Assembly: GCF_000002875.2 (NCBI RefSeq)
Contig: NC_009391.2
Coordinates: forward strand, 367,486 to 431,485
DNA from: Leishmania infantum JPCM5
Taxonomy: Eukaryota > Euglenozoa > Kinetoplastea > Trypanosomatida > Trypanosomatidae
DNA: 64,000 bases
Direction: 5' to 3'
A program made the translations under genes and the position numbers. The notes below the pieces were generated by a model that was not told the DNA's origin, did no database searches, and saw nothing but the letters and a program-made list of their open reading frames with translations. This document shows, piece after piece, positions 1 through 10,181 of this stretch; the stretch's first letter is position 1, and each line of letters opens with the position of its first letter.

Positions 1-1
1 C

Positions 2-2371
2 CGGCTGCTGGGGTGGCACGGGAGCCGCGCGAAGATGCAGAACATCCAGGTAGCGTGGCGCCGCATGCTGCTAGACTGGGAGGCGGCGCACCCAGAGATG
101 GCGGCTTGCGGCGCGCACGCAGAAGCAGAGCAGGAGAAGGAGCAGGAGCAGGAGGCAAGTGCGCCCGCTCGTGAAGGGATCGTCGCCGACGAGGTGCTGT
201 CTGGCGAGCGAGGCGCCTCCCATGGGATTCCGCGACCTACAGGAACGCCAGCTGACGAGGGCACCACCACAGCCTCTTCACCGGCTGCTGCGAGCATAGC
301 GCCGGCACCGCCCGCGTTTACTCGGCCAAACTGTCTTGCGCACACCAGCTCGACACCGGCCGCGCGCGACTTGGCGACGGGGTCCCTGAACGCATCCGCG
401 CGGTGTGCTGTGACTGCAAGCCTGAGCAGCGGGTCCGCGCTGACTTCATCCACGCCCTCTGCGACGAAGACTACTGCGGCGACAGCCACCACCGCGAACG
501 CCGCTTTCACAGCAGGGTACGGCTACACCTGCACCCTCTCCGACACTGGCGTCGCTGCAGGGCCACTGACGTCCGCGAGCACCTCCATTGTCTGCCTCGA
601 CTGCAGCGCATCACCCGTGTGCCCGTCCATGCAGGCGCACACGGCCTCCTCGCTCGAGGACAGCACCGCGATACCCGCATCAGACGTTGCTTCTGCCTCT
701 TTATTATCAGGGACGCGCTTCCCCGCTCACGCGGTGGCCGACGTCACCGCGAATGGCCCGCGTGGTCTCGTCGCACGGCACTCGTCGACTGCCGCCATGT
801 CAGCGGAGACGACGAGCGACGGCGGCGGGCCGAGCCTCGAGGCTTCTGCAGGGGCGTCGCCGCGCACGGCTGCCGGCGTCGACGGCTTCCCGCCGCCGCC
901 GCCGGAGGTGCTGCGCACTCGGCACTTCCGAGAGCTCATCGAGCAGCCTACGAGCGTCGCTCGGCGCCTGTACCGCTACGCGCTGCAGAGATTTGCAGAG
1001 GACTGCCGCCTCTTCTTCCAGCACGGCGGCGAGGTGGTTGTGTTGAACGACGACTTCATTACAGAGGAGCTGAGGCAGGAGGCGGAGGCGCTGTTCCGCC
1101 CACTGGCGACGCAGTTCTTCTACATAGAGGTGATCCGAGACGCCGAGGAGGACCCGCTCGACTTCGTGCGGTGCAAGATTCGCGATCCGATGGAGTATCC
1201 GCTCAGCGTCATCGACCCCGCGTCGGCCTCTGACGACTTCCGCGAGCGGCTGGCATTTTTGGAGAGCGTTTACGAGACGCTGACGGAGGCTCCCAATACG
1301 AAGAAGAACGCGCTACAGACGCCAACCGCGCGTGCTGCTGGGGCTGCCGCGAGCGCCGACATCGCGAATGGCCTCGATGCCAAGGCGTCGGTCGAGCGTG
1401 ACACGGGGCTTGCCTGCCCGCCCACGACGTCGCCGGAGTCAACGCACCACCGGCAGCAGTCGACGCGGACGCGCGGCTACGTGAAGATCATGAACTCGAG
1501 CACGATTGAGACCCACGGCATCTCTGGTTACCTGGCCAGCCGCATAATCTCTTACGTCATGAACCTGTCGCAGGTGAAGATCCAGCATCCCATCTACTTT
1601 GTGCTTCACGGCGAGAGCCACTACAACGTGGAGGGCCGCATCGGTGGCAACCCGCCGCTCACGGAACAGGGCATGCGGGACGCTGTGGCGCTGCTCGAGT
1701 TCCTTGACTCGCTGAAGCGCCACCTCGAACACGTGGACCGTGTGCAGCGCGCACATCATCACAATCAACAACGCCTTCGCTCGGGAGCGGCCGGCAACGA
1801 CGAGGGCAGCAGCACGGCAGCTGAAGCTTCTCCAAACACGGCCAGTACGCTGGAGATGTGGACAAGCCAGCTGCGGCGCGCCATTCAGACCACTGAACTG
1901 AGCGAGCGTCTGCTGAACATCCGCACGCTGCGCTGGAGCAGCCTCAACGAGATCCACGCCGGGGTATGCGAGGACATGACGTACGCCGAGGTGAAGGAGC
2001 GCTACCCGCTCATCGACTACTTTAGCAAGCTCAACAAGTACAGCTTCCGGTACCCCGAGGGCGAGAGCTACCAGGACCTCGTCATTCGACTGGAGCCCGT
2101 CATCATGGAGCTCGAGAACGCCGACAAGGTCGTTGTCGTCGTGGCGCACCAGGCAGTGCTGCGCTGCTTGCTTGCCTACTTTGGCAGCACCTCGGCGGAG
2201 AGCAGTATCGGTGTCGAGGTGCCGCATCGCACGGTTTGGCGCTGCACGTACGATTCGAAGGGGATCGCCATCCTGGATGAGTTGAAGCTGGACAGCAATG
2301 AGGCGGGCTTCCACCTTCCGAGAGGAGAGGGCTCGCCAACGGCGTCGGCAGCGAACGCGTCGAGCGCCTGA
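2..2371 (+). CDS. 6-phosphofructo-2-kinase/fructose-2,6-bisphosphatase, 5' truncated by window edge
   Basis: Bifunctional enzyme family that makes and removes fructose 2,6-bisphosphate, an allosteric regulator of glycolysis (in trypanosomatids of pyruvate kinase). The frame is open to the first base, so the P-loop part of the kinase lies upstream. Numbered from the ATG at 35, residues 1-290 are mostly Ala/Ser/Thr/Pro low complexity. Residues about 295-425 match the second half of the 6-PF-2-K domain (HGGEVVVLNDDF, FRERLAFLESVYE). Residues about 490-740 match the linker and FBPase-2 domain: LNEIHAGVCEDMTYAEV, WTSQLRRAIQTTE, YPEGESYQDLV and AHQAVLRCLLAYF with the second catalytic His near 705. 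The phosphoenzyme motif reads LHGES (His525) where active FBPases have RHGE. A His/Ser-rich insert of roughly 40 residues interrupts the FBPase domain around 565-605. Trypanosomatids carry several such isoforms, some with altered active sites. The family is certain; the balance of activities is not. Confidence 0.9.
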   Translation, partial: RLLGWHGSRAKMQNIQVAWRRMLLDWEAAHPEMAACGAHAEAEQEKEQEQEASAPAREGIVADEVLSGERGASHGIPRPTGTPADEGTTTASSPAAASIAPAPPAFTRPNCLAHTSSTPAARDLATGSLNASARCAVTASLSSGSALTSSTPSATKTTAATATTANAAFTAGYGYTCTLSDTGVAAGPLTSASTSIVCLDCSASPVCPSMQAHTASSLEDSTAIPASDVASASLLSGTRFPAHAVADVTANGPRGLVARHSSTAAMSAETTSDGGGPSLEASAGASPRTAAGVDGFPPPPPEVLRTRHFRELIEQPTSVARRLYRYALQRFAEDCRLFFQHGGEVVVLNDDFITEELRQEAEALFRPLATQFFYIEVIRDAEEDPLDFVRCKIRDPMEYPLSVIDPASASDDFRERLAFLESVYETLTEAPNTKKNALQTPTARAAGAAASADIANGLDAKASVERDTGLACPPTTSPESTHHRQQSTRTRGYVKIMNSSTIETHGISGYLASRIISYVMNLSQVKIQHPIYFVLHGESHYNVEGRIGGNPPLTEQGMRDAVALLEFLDSLKRHLEHVDRVQRAHHHNQQRLRSGAAGNDEGSSTAAEASPNTASTLEMWTSQLRRAIQTTELSERLLNIRTLRWSSLNEIHAGVCEDMTYAEVKERYPLIDYFSKLNKYSFRYPEGESYQDLVIRLEPVIMELENADKVVVVVAHQAVLRCLLAYFGSTSAESSIGVEVPHRTVWRCTYDSKGIAILDELKLDSNEAGFHLPRGEGSPTASAANASSA

Positions 2372-5300
2372 GACAGCGATGATTGAAGGGCTCCGTCGCC
2401 CCTCCCTTCTCTACTGACCTCCGCGGCAACGGAAGGAGGGCACGAAGCAAGCGCCGCCAGCCATTGTGTGTGTGTGTGTGTGTAAGACGGCTGCGCCTCA
2501 TGAAGCTGTGGGTGGCACGAAATGCGGGCATGTCGGCAGTGCCCTCACCACCCACAGCCCTCCCTTCGCCTTCCACGGAAGACGCTACGCGTGTCCATGT
2601 GTGAGGGAGAGCGCGCGCGGCCCACTTATACTCCGTGTGGTCGTCATCACCGTTGCCGCCGATCCCATCATCACCACCACCAAACCGCGCCGTCCGTGTA
2701 CCGAGCGCGTCTGTTGGCGCCGCCTTCATAAAGAAAGGCATATCAAAAGCGGGCCGTGCTAGCGGGCGAGGCGGAGCAGCGGGCCGCCACAGCCACAGCG
2801 CAGACACCAACAAACATCACAGAGGACTGAATTGCAGAAGCGACTCACTAGCTCCTCCCCCCTGCCCCCATCCCGCCCAGCCCCACCACACCTCTTCCTG
2901 CTTGTGTATCTGCCCCATCGGCACAGGCCACACACACACACGCACAGACACCCTCTGCAGAAGGGCCACTGCCCTTCTCTCTCTACGTATTTCATGTGAT
3001 TCTTTACGCTCTTTTCGTGCTCTTCCGCCTTACTCGTATGCTTATGTATGTGTGTGAGCTTGCTTGTATGCGGACGTGTGGAGATGGCTGTCTGGGTCTG
3101 GCTGACGGACGGACGGACGGACGGACGGTGTGTATATGGAGGGAGGGAGTCTGCTTTCGGGTTTGGATTTTTCTGGTGTGATGCTCGTTATCCTTTTCTC
3201 TTTTCGCATGTGTATATGCGTGTGCGGGTAGGCGTTTGTGCGTGTGTCTGCGTTGTGTCTGGCGGCTTCTTGTCGTCAGAGTTGTGCGCGGGGCTCACGC
3301 CTTTGCGCGCAATCTCCCCTCCCGTCCCTCTGACTGCTTTTTGTTCCCCGCAGCCGTGTTGCTCTCTCGCGTGTGCATGTGCATGTGCGTGTGCGTGTGT
3401 GTGTGTGTGTGCATCCGCGGCGTAGTCGACGTCGCATGCGCGCACGCGCAAGCACCTCGCCGTCCTTTTTCTCTCTCTTTCCTTTACGTCTTGCTTTCTT
3501 TTTGTATTTGCGTAGCCCGCCTATGACAACACGTCGCTCCTTCTTCTTCCTTCCTCCTTCCCCCCTCTCTCTCCCCCTCCTTCCCTATCACGATGACTAC
3601 CACCACTCCGCCATTGCCTCTCTCTCCGCGTAACGTACACGTCAGCATTGGCGGATCATCATGCGCAGCAGCTCTCTTGTGCTTTCATGTTTCGATTATG
3701 AATGTCTTCTCCTCCGTCGGGGGCGCACAGGCACCGACACGGACGCTGCGTGCGTGCACGCCTACATGCACCCGTACACACCCGACTGCACCAAAACGAC
3801 AACACGCCGTAGAGCAGACTAGCAGGGCGTCGTGGATGGGAGAGGAGTCGTCACCAACCGTGATGCCGCGGAGCAGGGAGGGAGGGAAGGGGCTGGGCTT
3901 GGCCTTTGCGTTGTTTTTTTCGCCTCTCCTCAGCCCGCCCGCCCCTCCTTCCCCGAGTCCAACTCTTGCGCCCTCCCTTTATCACCCCTGGCGGCATGCA
4001 CCCCATTCGCCTGCACGCGCTGTGGCTGGTGTCGCTTCGCGTCCGTGCGTGTAGGCGCTGCCTCAGCACTCGAGACTGGCAAAGAACAACCACAACCAAC
4101 AGTGCACAGCGGCATGCCTGCACACTCATAAGCGCGCCGACTGCTCGGACTTCTCGCCACTCCGCACTTTTCTCTCTTCGTTCCTTTAATGTTTCCGGCT
4201 GACCACCATCGACATCCTTCGTCATCCTTCCCTCCCTCTCCCTGATCCCCATCACCACTGCAATACACGACCGCCTTCAGTAAGCACTTCTCTTGCTCCC
4301 TCTTCCCTACCTTGCAGACCCCCACCCTCTGCGGCGAACTGCCGTTGCGTTCCTCTCTCCTGCTGCAGGCAAGCAGGCTTCAGCGACGGCGGCGCCATAG
4401 GCCATCACGTACACCTAACGCGTACACAAGGCGCGCACACACATACATCTATGTGTATATAGGTGGGTCGGCCGTGCGTGTGCTGTGCTGTGCTGTGTTG
4501 TGTGTACGTGCCACGCCTCATCTCCACGACCTGACGTGGGGCTTTGCCTTTACATTAGACGACCGGAGTTGAGTAACCGTAAATCGTGGACGGAGGTGGT
4601 TAGCGTGCTGCGCCCGCCCCGCCCTCCCTGTGTTTGTGTGTTTGGTATCCTCCCGCCTCCTTCACCAACAGAGCGGGTGCCTTCGTTGGGCACACACACA
4701 CACACACACACAGCCAGAGACATAGACACAGACACAGACACCAGCGCCTGCTTTCCTTCAACACATAACAGAGGACATTACATCACTGCCGTCACAAAGC
4801 CACGCTTGCACACTACGCGGGTGGTGGTGGCGGGTGGCACTTGCGCTGTAGCGCATGCTGAGAGGAGAACGCGGGACTGAACCCTCCCCCCTCCTTTCCA
4901 CCGGCCAAGACCGGCTGTTTCCGCGCTTCTGCTCCGTATATATATATATATATACTCATCTTGTGGCTGCTGTTTCTCCGGTTCGTTGCCTTCTTTATTG
5001 GCCGCGGCTCCTCATAGACGCGCTCTTGCCATCACGAAGGTCTCCGTGTGCATCTCCGGGCTACTCCGAGGTCCGCAACACGAGTTCACCTGTCCTTGGT
5101 CCGCCTTTCTTACCGCCAGCCCCCGAGAAGAAGACGCGTCTCTCTCTCTCTCTTTGCGTGGAAGAGAGCATAACACACGTTAAGCGCAGAGAGGCAACCG
5201 ACAAATCAGTTTTTTTTTTATTTATTCTCGTCTCGTTGTGGCTGCAGCTCTCTTGTTGCGTGGCTGTGTGACTCTCCAATGCCACTGCCACTGCCGCCAC

Positions 5301-5605
5301 GCCTTTCTTTTTCGTTTTTGAAGGGTTTCCCACGTTTCGTGTTGCGGTCGTCGCCATCGCCTTCTTCTTCGTGTGCCACTCGCCTAAGATCAACTACCGT
5401 CTTTTCATTTGTGGGCGTGCGCGCGTGTGTGTGTGCATGTCGATATAGGCTTGCCTGCGTTCCCTCACGGATCGGTTCTCTGCACTCGCGGTCCGTCGGA
5501 TCCTCCCTCACGCTCTCCGTGTGTGTGTGCGTGCGTGTGTAGAGCGGCTTGTCCATTCCACTGCCTGGTCTGGCGTTCAGCTCCCCTGCATTCTCTGAAG
5601 ATTCG
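2372..5605. other. intergenic region, no gene seen
   Basis: Typical kinetoplastid intergenic DNA: 3' UTR of the upstream gene, then pyrimidine tracts and simple repeats. These include (TG)n at 2465-2483, a GGAC tetranucleotide run at about 3104-3128, (CA)n at 4691-4712 and (TA)n at 4937-4954. A pyrimidine tract ending in AG at 5322-5323 is a candidate trans-splice acceptor for the J-protein gene. Short open frames here encode low-complexity Cys/Val/Arg strings. Confidence 0.6.
3104..3128. repeat. GGAC tetranucleotide microsatellite
   Basis: About six perfect tandem copies of a GGAC unit, an unusual motif among the dominant CA/TG repeats of this window. Confidence 0.85.
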
Positions 5606-7432
5606 ATGCGCCCTATCTTTATGGGACTCTACCCGACACGCTCCTCGCGTGCTCGGTGCTGCACGACCGCGGCTGGCTTTGCTGCGTCGGCGCGCGGCAC
5701 GGCCGCCACCGCCGCCGTCGCTGCCACGACCACGACCACAGACGCCGTAGCTGCCGCCTCCGCTGCTCTCACTGCCATACCACCACCACTCCGTGCGCTG
5801 CACAAGATGCGCAAGCTTACCGACTCCCATATGCGGCGGCGATCTGTGGCAGATGCCTTGTCTTACACCCCTTCCTCCTCCGTCGCCCCAACGCCGCCGT
5901 CGCTGCCGATGCTGGCTGCCAGGGCCACAGCCGTGCAGGCGCTGAACAGCCTGTCGTTGCAGACAGCGCCCACCTCGACGCAGCTGGCCAGGCTGCCGGT
6001 GCGCGTACTCACGCAACTCGTGCAATGGCGTCGGGCACGCAACTACCGCGCACCGGTGTTGGCGTCCGCGGCGGGCGACGCTGACTTGTGTGGCGGTCAC
6101 TTCGGCACTTGGACTACCCGCGCCCAGCGCCGTGGGTTGGCAGCGCGTCTGCGCTCCGGCATCCGATGTGCGGCGGCAATGAAGGCGCTTGAAGCAGCAG
6201 CAAACACACAGCCAGCGGCAACGCCGTTTGTGCTGCTCGCGTCCGCCTCCCCTTCCTGTTCTTGCGGCGCCGCGCAGTCGATCATCTCTGGCTCGGCGGC
6301 AACCTCTGCGGACTCGTCTAGCACCGGGGCCGCCGTCGCCACCCCAGCCGGCTCGCTGCACACAGCGAGGCGCTGCTACTCCTCCGCCGCTAGCGCAGAC
6401 GGTCCAACCGCCGCCACGGCAGCCGCATCTGCTACGCCACAACTTGAGGGTGCCGCTTCGCGTGCGGCAGCTGGCAGCGCTGCACGCGAAGCAGAGTGCA
6501 GTGAGCACCGGCCGGATGCGCGTGAAGGCAGTGCAGCCGACAGCAGCAGCAGCGCGCACGAGAGGTTCACGGAGGAAGAGAAAGCGAATGAAGATTGCGA
6601 GACAGCCGCGGTGCCGTCTTTCGCCGAGATCTACTATGCGTTCCGCACCCTTCAACTCGTCCAGGATGATGGCCGCGTTGTGCGCGAGTGGACGGCAGCG
6701 CATGTGAAGCAGGCGTATCGGACACTGGCGAAGCAGCTGCACCCCGACGTTGCTGGCGGTGACGACGAGCTGATGGAGCAGGTGAACACGTCCTACGACA
6801 TGCTCATGGGCTTGTCCGCGGAGCTGGCGGACAACTACCGCATGTGGCTGAAGACGGGTGGTGAGGCAGAGCTGCAGCTGCAGCGCGCTCACCATCAACA
6901 GGAATTGCTCGGCTCTCGCTGGACGTCCCGTGAAGTGGAGCAGCTCATGATGGTTGGATGGTGCGCCACGCTATCTGGCTTCGCCATGTACGCCGTGTGG
7001 CGCGCTCTCTACGGCACCTCGCCGGTGGTCAACTCTGTGGGTGGTACAACTGCTATCGGAGGCAGCGCTGTCAGTGGCTGCAGCCAGGTGCATTGCGGCA
7101 TCAACGTCGCGGGCGTGCACCCCGTTGGCACTCGACTGACGCTTCCGCGGGCAGGCGCAACAGTGTCTACGGCCGCGGGCGTGCAGTACGGCGTGGTGAG
7201 CATCGGCAACAGTGCGCTGTGGATGCCGCCGCATCTATCCTTCCAGATGCTGCAGCTGGTGCGAACGGCCGTGTCGCGCTACGCCTTGGCGGTGGCGCTC
7301 ACGCTGGCGGCTTGGATGAACACCGTCATGCTGCAGCGCGTTCTTCAGCGGATGCTCAGCGGCGGCGATGGCGAGATTGCAGGTCGAGGGAGCACCGAGG
7401 GGAAGCGAAGGGACGGCGGCGGCAAGAGTTAG
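5606..7432 (+). CDS. J-domain protein with C-terminal membrane segments, probably mitochondrial
   Basis: Predicted 608-aa Hsp40-family co-chaperone. The first in-frame ATG is at 5606; the open frame begins at a TTG at 5549, which I reject as a start. The N-terminus (MRPIFMGLYPTRSSRAR) is basic and lacks acidic residues, like a mitochondrial presequence. Residues about 30-330 are Ala/Ser/Thr-rich. The J-domain is at about 345-415 (FAEIYYAFRTL, VKQAYRTLAKQLHPDV) with the HPD tripeptide at 379-381, the part that stimulates Hsp70 ATPase. After it come two hydrophobic stretches, near nucleotides 6936-7016 (MMVGWCATLSGFAMYAVW) and 7270-7350 (YALAVALTLAAWMNTVML), so membrane anchoring is likely. There are no Gly/Phe or zinc-finger regions, so this is a class III J-protein. 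It lies 2.7 kb upstream of a second J-protein gene. The client and partner Hsp70 cannot be read from sequence. Confidence 0.85.
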   Translation: MRPIFMGLYPTRSSRARCCTTAAGFAASARGTAATAAVAATTTTTDAVAAASAALTAIPPPLRALHKMRKLTDSHMRRRSVADALSYTPSSSVAPTPPSLPMLAARATAVQALNSLSLQTAPTSTQLARLPVRVLTQLVQWRRARNYRAPVLASAAGDADLCGGHFGTWTTRAQRRGLAARLRSGIRCAAAMKALEAAANTQPAATPFVLLASASPSCSCGAAQSIISGSAATSADSSSTGAAVATPAGSLHTARRCYSSAASADGPTAATAAASATPQLEGAASRAAAGSAAREAECSEHRPDAREGSAADSSSSAHERFTEEEKANEDCETAAVPSFAEIYYAFRTLQLVQDDGRVVREWTAAHVKQAYRTLAKQLHPDVAGGDDELMEQVNTSYDMLMGLSAELADNYRMWLKTGGEAELQLQRAHHQQELLGSRWTSREVEQLMMVGWCATLSGFAMYAVWRALYGTSPVVNSVGGTTAIGGSAVSGCSQVHCGINVAGVHPVGTRLTLPRAGATVSTAAGVQYGVVSIGNSALWMPPHLSFQMLQLVRTAVSRYALAVALTLAAWMNTVMLQRVLQRMLSGGDGEIAGRGSTEGKRRDGGGKS

Positions 7433-8160
7433 ATTCGTACTGAGAGGGGGCGAGAGCGGGATAGAGAGTGAGGAAGCGCTGACGGCCCTCTTCGCTCTCG
7501 CTGTTGCTGCTGCCGCCAGCACCACACCTGCCCCTGTGCTTCCTTTCTTCTCTCTCCCATTCTCTGCGCCCTTCTTCAGTATCGAAGTGCGTTGTGCTTG
7601 TGCACGTGTAGCGCGTCCTATCCTTATCCATAGACCCCCCTCCCCCTCCCTCTCTACTCTCCCTCCCTCTTCTCCCTCCCCCTCTTCCCTCCCCCACCCT
7701 TGCCAGCCGATTCGATTGGTGGAACAGCATGAGAGGAGCGAAGGGTGGGAGTAAGAGAGCAGCGGTGGCGGATAAGGGCGGGCGGCGGTGGTGATGGTGC
7801 TTCGTTTCATCCAACTAGATGGCTCTGTCTTAACAGTGATGGCTGCTGCAGTGGGGTGGTTGGTCAGGTGGTGATGGTGGTGGTGGTGGCGGCACTGGTA
7901 GAGGACGACCCGCGTTCATGGTGCCCTTTCTGTTTTTTTCTTAGCGCGACAGAGCGCCATCATGACGGATAGCGGCGACTTGTAACAACTGCCGCTGCTG
8001 CTGCTCCGAATAGGCTTCCTCTTCCGCTGGTTCTTCGCATGGCCGGCATCGCATATCTATATACACATATATATAGAGAGAGAGACAGACAATATACATG
8101 TGTGTGTGCGTGAACATATAAATGACGTTATGTTTGTTTATCTTTTTATTTTTATTTCGC
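7433..8160. other. intergenic region, no gene seen
   Basis: Pyrimidine-rich and GGT-rich non-coding DNA with a (TA)n-like stretch around 8055-8075. No coding signal seen. Confidence 0.55.
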
Positions 8161-8207
8161 ATGTGGCTGCGTGGCTGTGCGGTGAAGTGTCTCCTCGCTT
8201 TTCTGCC

Positions 8208-8690
8208 ACGGTGGCCCCCTCTCTCTCCCCGGATGATGGAGGGGCACCTCAGTGCGTGGTATCTAAGGCTCCAGTGCCCACTCTGTGTCGGGGAGGCCAG
8301 AGCGAGTCATCGCTGCGGATGTTCGCGGCCACACCCTGGATGGCGTTTCATCGGAGAGACCTGCGAGAGCGAGCCCGCTTGCACCATCCACATGATAGGC
8401 AAAAAGTGCCCGCGCGACTCGAGCGTATGCCACACCCGACCCTCGCACCGCCTGCTGGGTGTGGGGCGCCTGAGAGCCACCCTACGATGCGCGGGGTGGG
8501 TGGGTGGCGCTTGAGGGCACGGGCCCTCCTCGGGCGACCGGGCCGGCGCACTGCTGCAACGCGTGTCTACCGGTGCTTCGCACCACGCGGATGCGGTGCC
8601 TGTGAAAGGCCGGGGCTCGAGAGAGAAGTGGAGCTCCTGTTCTACGGCAAGCATCGGGCGTAGGGGCACAGCTACGCTACACGGTTATAC
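8208..8690 (+). mobile_element. probable SIDER-type degenerate retroposon
   Basis: A block of about 0.5 kb that differs in texture from the surrounding CA/CT-rich intergenic DNA: mixed, GC-rich, without simple repeats. It begins near a CCCCGGATGATGGAGGGGCA stretch and ends after a GGGCGTAGGGGCA motif. Its size, place in the 3' UTR region downstream of a gene and + orientation fit the short interspersed degenerate retroposons (SIDER2) of Leishmania, which are truncated ingi/L1Tc relatives that act as mRNA-instability elements. I recognise the general pattern but cannot align it here, and no clear A-rich tail is visible. Boundaries are approximate. Confidence 0.45.
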
Positions 8691-9294
8691 CTCTTGCTGT
8701 TTTTCTTTTCCTCTTGTTGATAAACGGAGTTTCGTGTGTCTGTCTCTGTTTCGTTCTGGGAGTCTCTGCGTCTTGTCTCTACTACGGGTCCGTCCCTCTC
8801 CGTGATTCTCCATGCTCCCTCTTGTGTCCTCGCACTCGCGCGGACTCCGACTTTCGATAGAGTATCTCGTGCATCTGTGCAAAGGTCTGCCTGTGTGTGT
8901 GAAGCGCGTGCGCTTGAGAGATAAGTTTTCTTGTCTCGCCGTTGCTCGCGCGGGAGTTGGTAGACACACCGGCCAGCACGCATGTTGTGAGCGAATCAGC
9001 GCAGGTGAGGGCGGAGTGGGGGTGCTGGAGAGCTTTTGCGGTCGCTGTCTCGCTCGCTTTCTTGCAGTTCTCTGTCTCTTCCTCCCGCGCGCTTCCTCAC
9101 GTTTTTCGTTTTGTTTTCCGACGGCCCCTCCCCTGCCCGTCCGTGCTTGCACACGCCTCTTACTCCTGCGCTCCACGTACAGCGGATTCGTCCTACATGG
9201 GCAATCCAGCAAGTCGTGGCACTGTGGTCATCATCATCATCATCTCTTCCCTTTCCTTTGCCGGTCCATCCTCCGCCGATCTCCTCATCAACGG

Positions 9295-9327
<33 letters not shown>

Positions 9328-10181
9328 TCGCATGTGTTTCCCTGTGGTTTTCCTCTACCACAACAACCACCGCGATGCCCAGTCACATTGCTATCGGATA
9401 CGCGCTGGCATCGCAGTACAACCAGCCGCGTCTGTCTGAGACTGAGCACCCTCACTCGCACGTAAACGCAGAGAGAGAGGCGCGCAAGGACGTGTGAGGC
9501 ACTCAGACCCGACACGCTGTGTGCCACACGCACACTGCCGCACAGCCCCCTCCCCTCTCATTGCCAGTACCGCCCAGGCCACCATATTACGTAGCGGAAG
9601 TGGCAAGAGCTCTCCTTCCTCCTCTACTCTCCCGCTCTGTCGCGCCGCTGTTCCTGTGTGCACCTCCGCGCACTCTTCGCGGTTGTTGTCGGGAACCCCT
9701 TCCGCTCACTGCCGCCGCCGCCGCCGTAGCCGTAGCCGAGCGCACACACTCACTCGACTTTTTCAGCATGTTCTGGCGTGCGTCCCCACGCGCGATTCCT
9801 TTGGCCTTTTCTTTGTGTGTGCGCGTGCGCTAATTGCACCGCCATCCGTGTGTACCCCCCCTCCATCCCATCTCATCTCCACCTCTCCGTCCTTTCCACC
9901 TTCCCTTAGCATCACCCGCCCATCAGCGCCGTCGTGGCCGCGTGTGTTCGTGTTTTCGCACGCTCTCCTCCACCTCGTCTTGCCCCACCTGACCTTCTTG
10001 TGTTGATTGTAGGGCATAGCTTGCACCCTATCTCTCCGCATCGTCTGATACACCAGCGACCGTGAAGAGGCCGCACCAGTGGTGTGCGGAATAGCGTGCG
10101 CAGGCTGTTTGCCACCACAAGCCGTCTGCAGCCCCCTCCCCTCCCCTGCCGTCTGCCTTTCCGTTTTGAAAGCGAAAGAAA
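8691..10181. other. intergenic region, no gene seen
   Basis: Pyrimidine-rich DNA with a short (ATC)n run near 9231-9242 and (CA)n at 9297-9326. A pyrimidine-rich tract ending in AG at 10011-10012 is a reasonable trans-splice acceptor for the downstream J-protein gene. Open frames here are low-complexity. Confidence 0.55.

Noticed and set aside
9297..9326. Regular short repeats as a CRISPR-like array or telomere remnant
   Set aside because: These and the other CA/TG tracts are uninterrupted dinucleotide microsatellites without spacers, and no TTAGGG-type telomere array was noticed.
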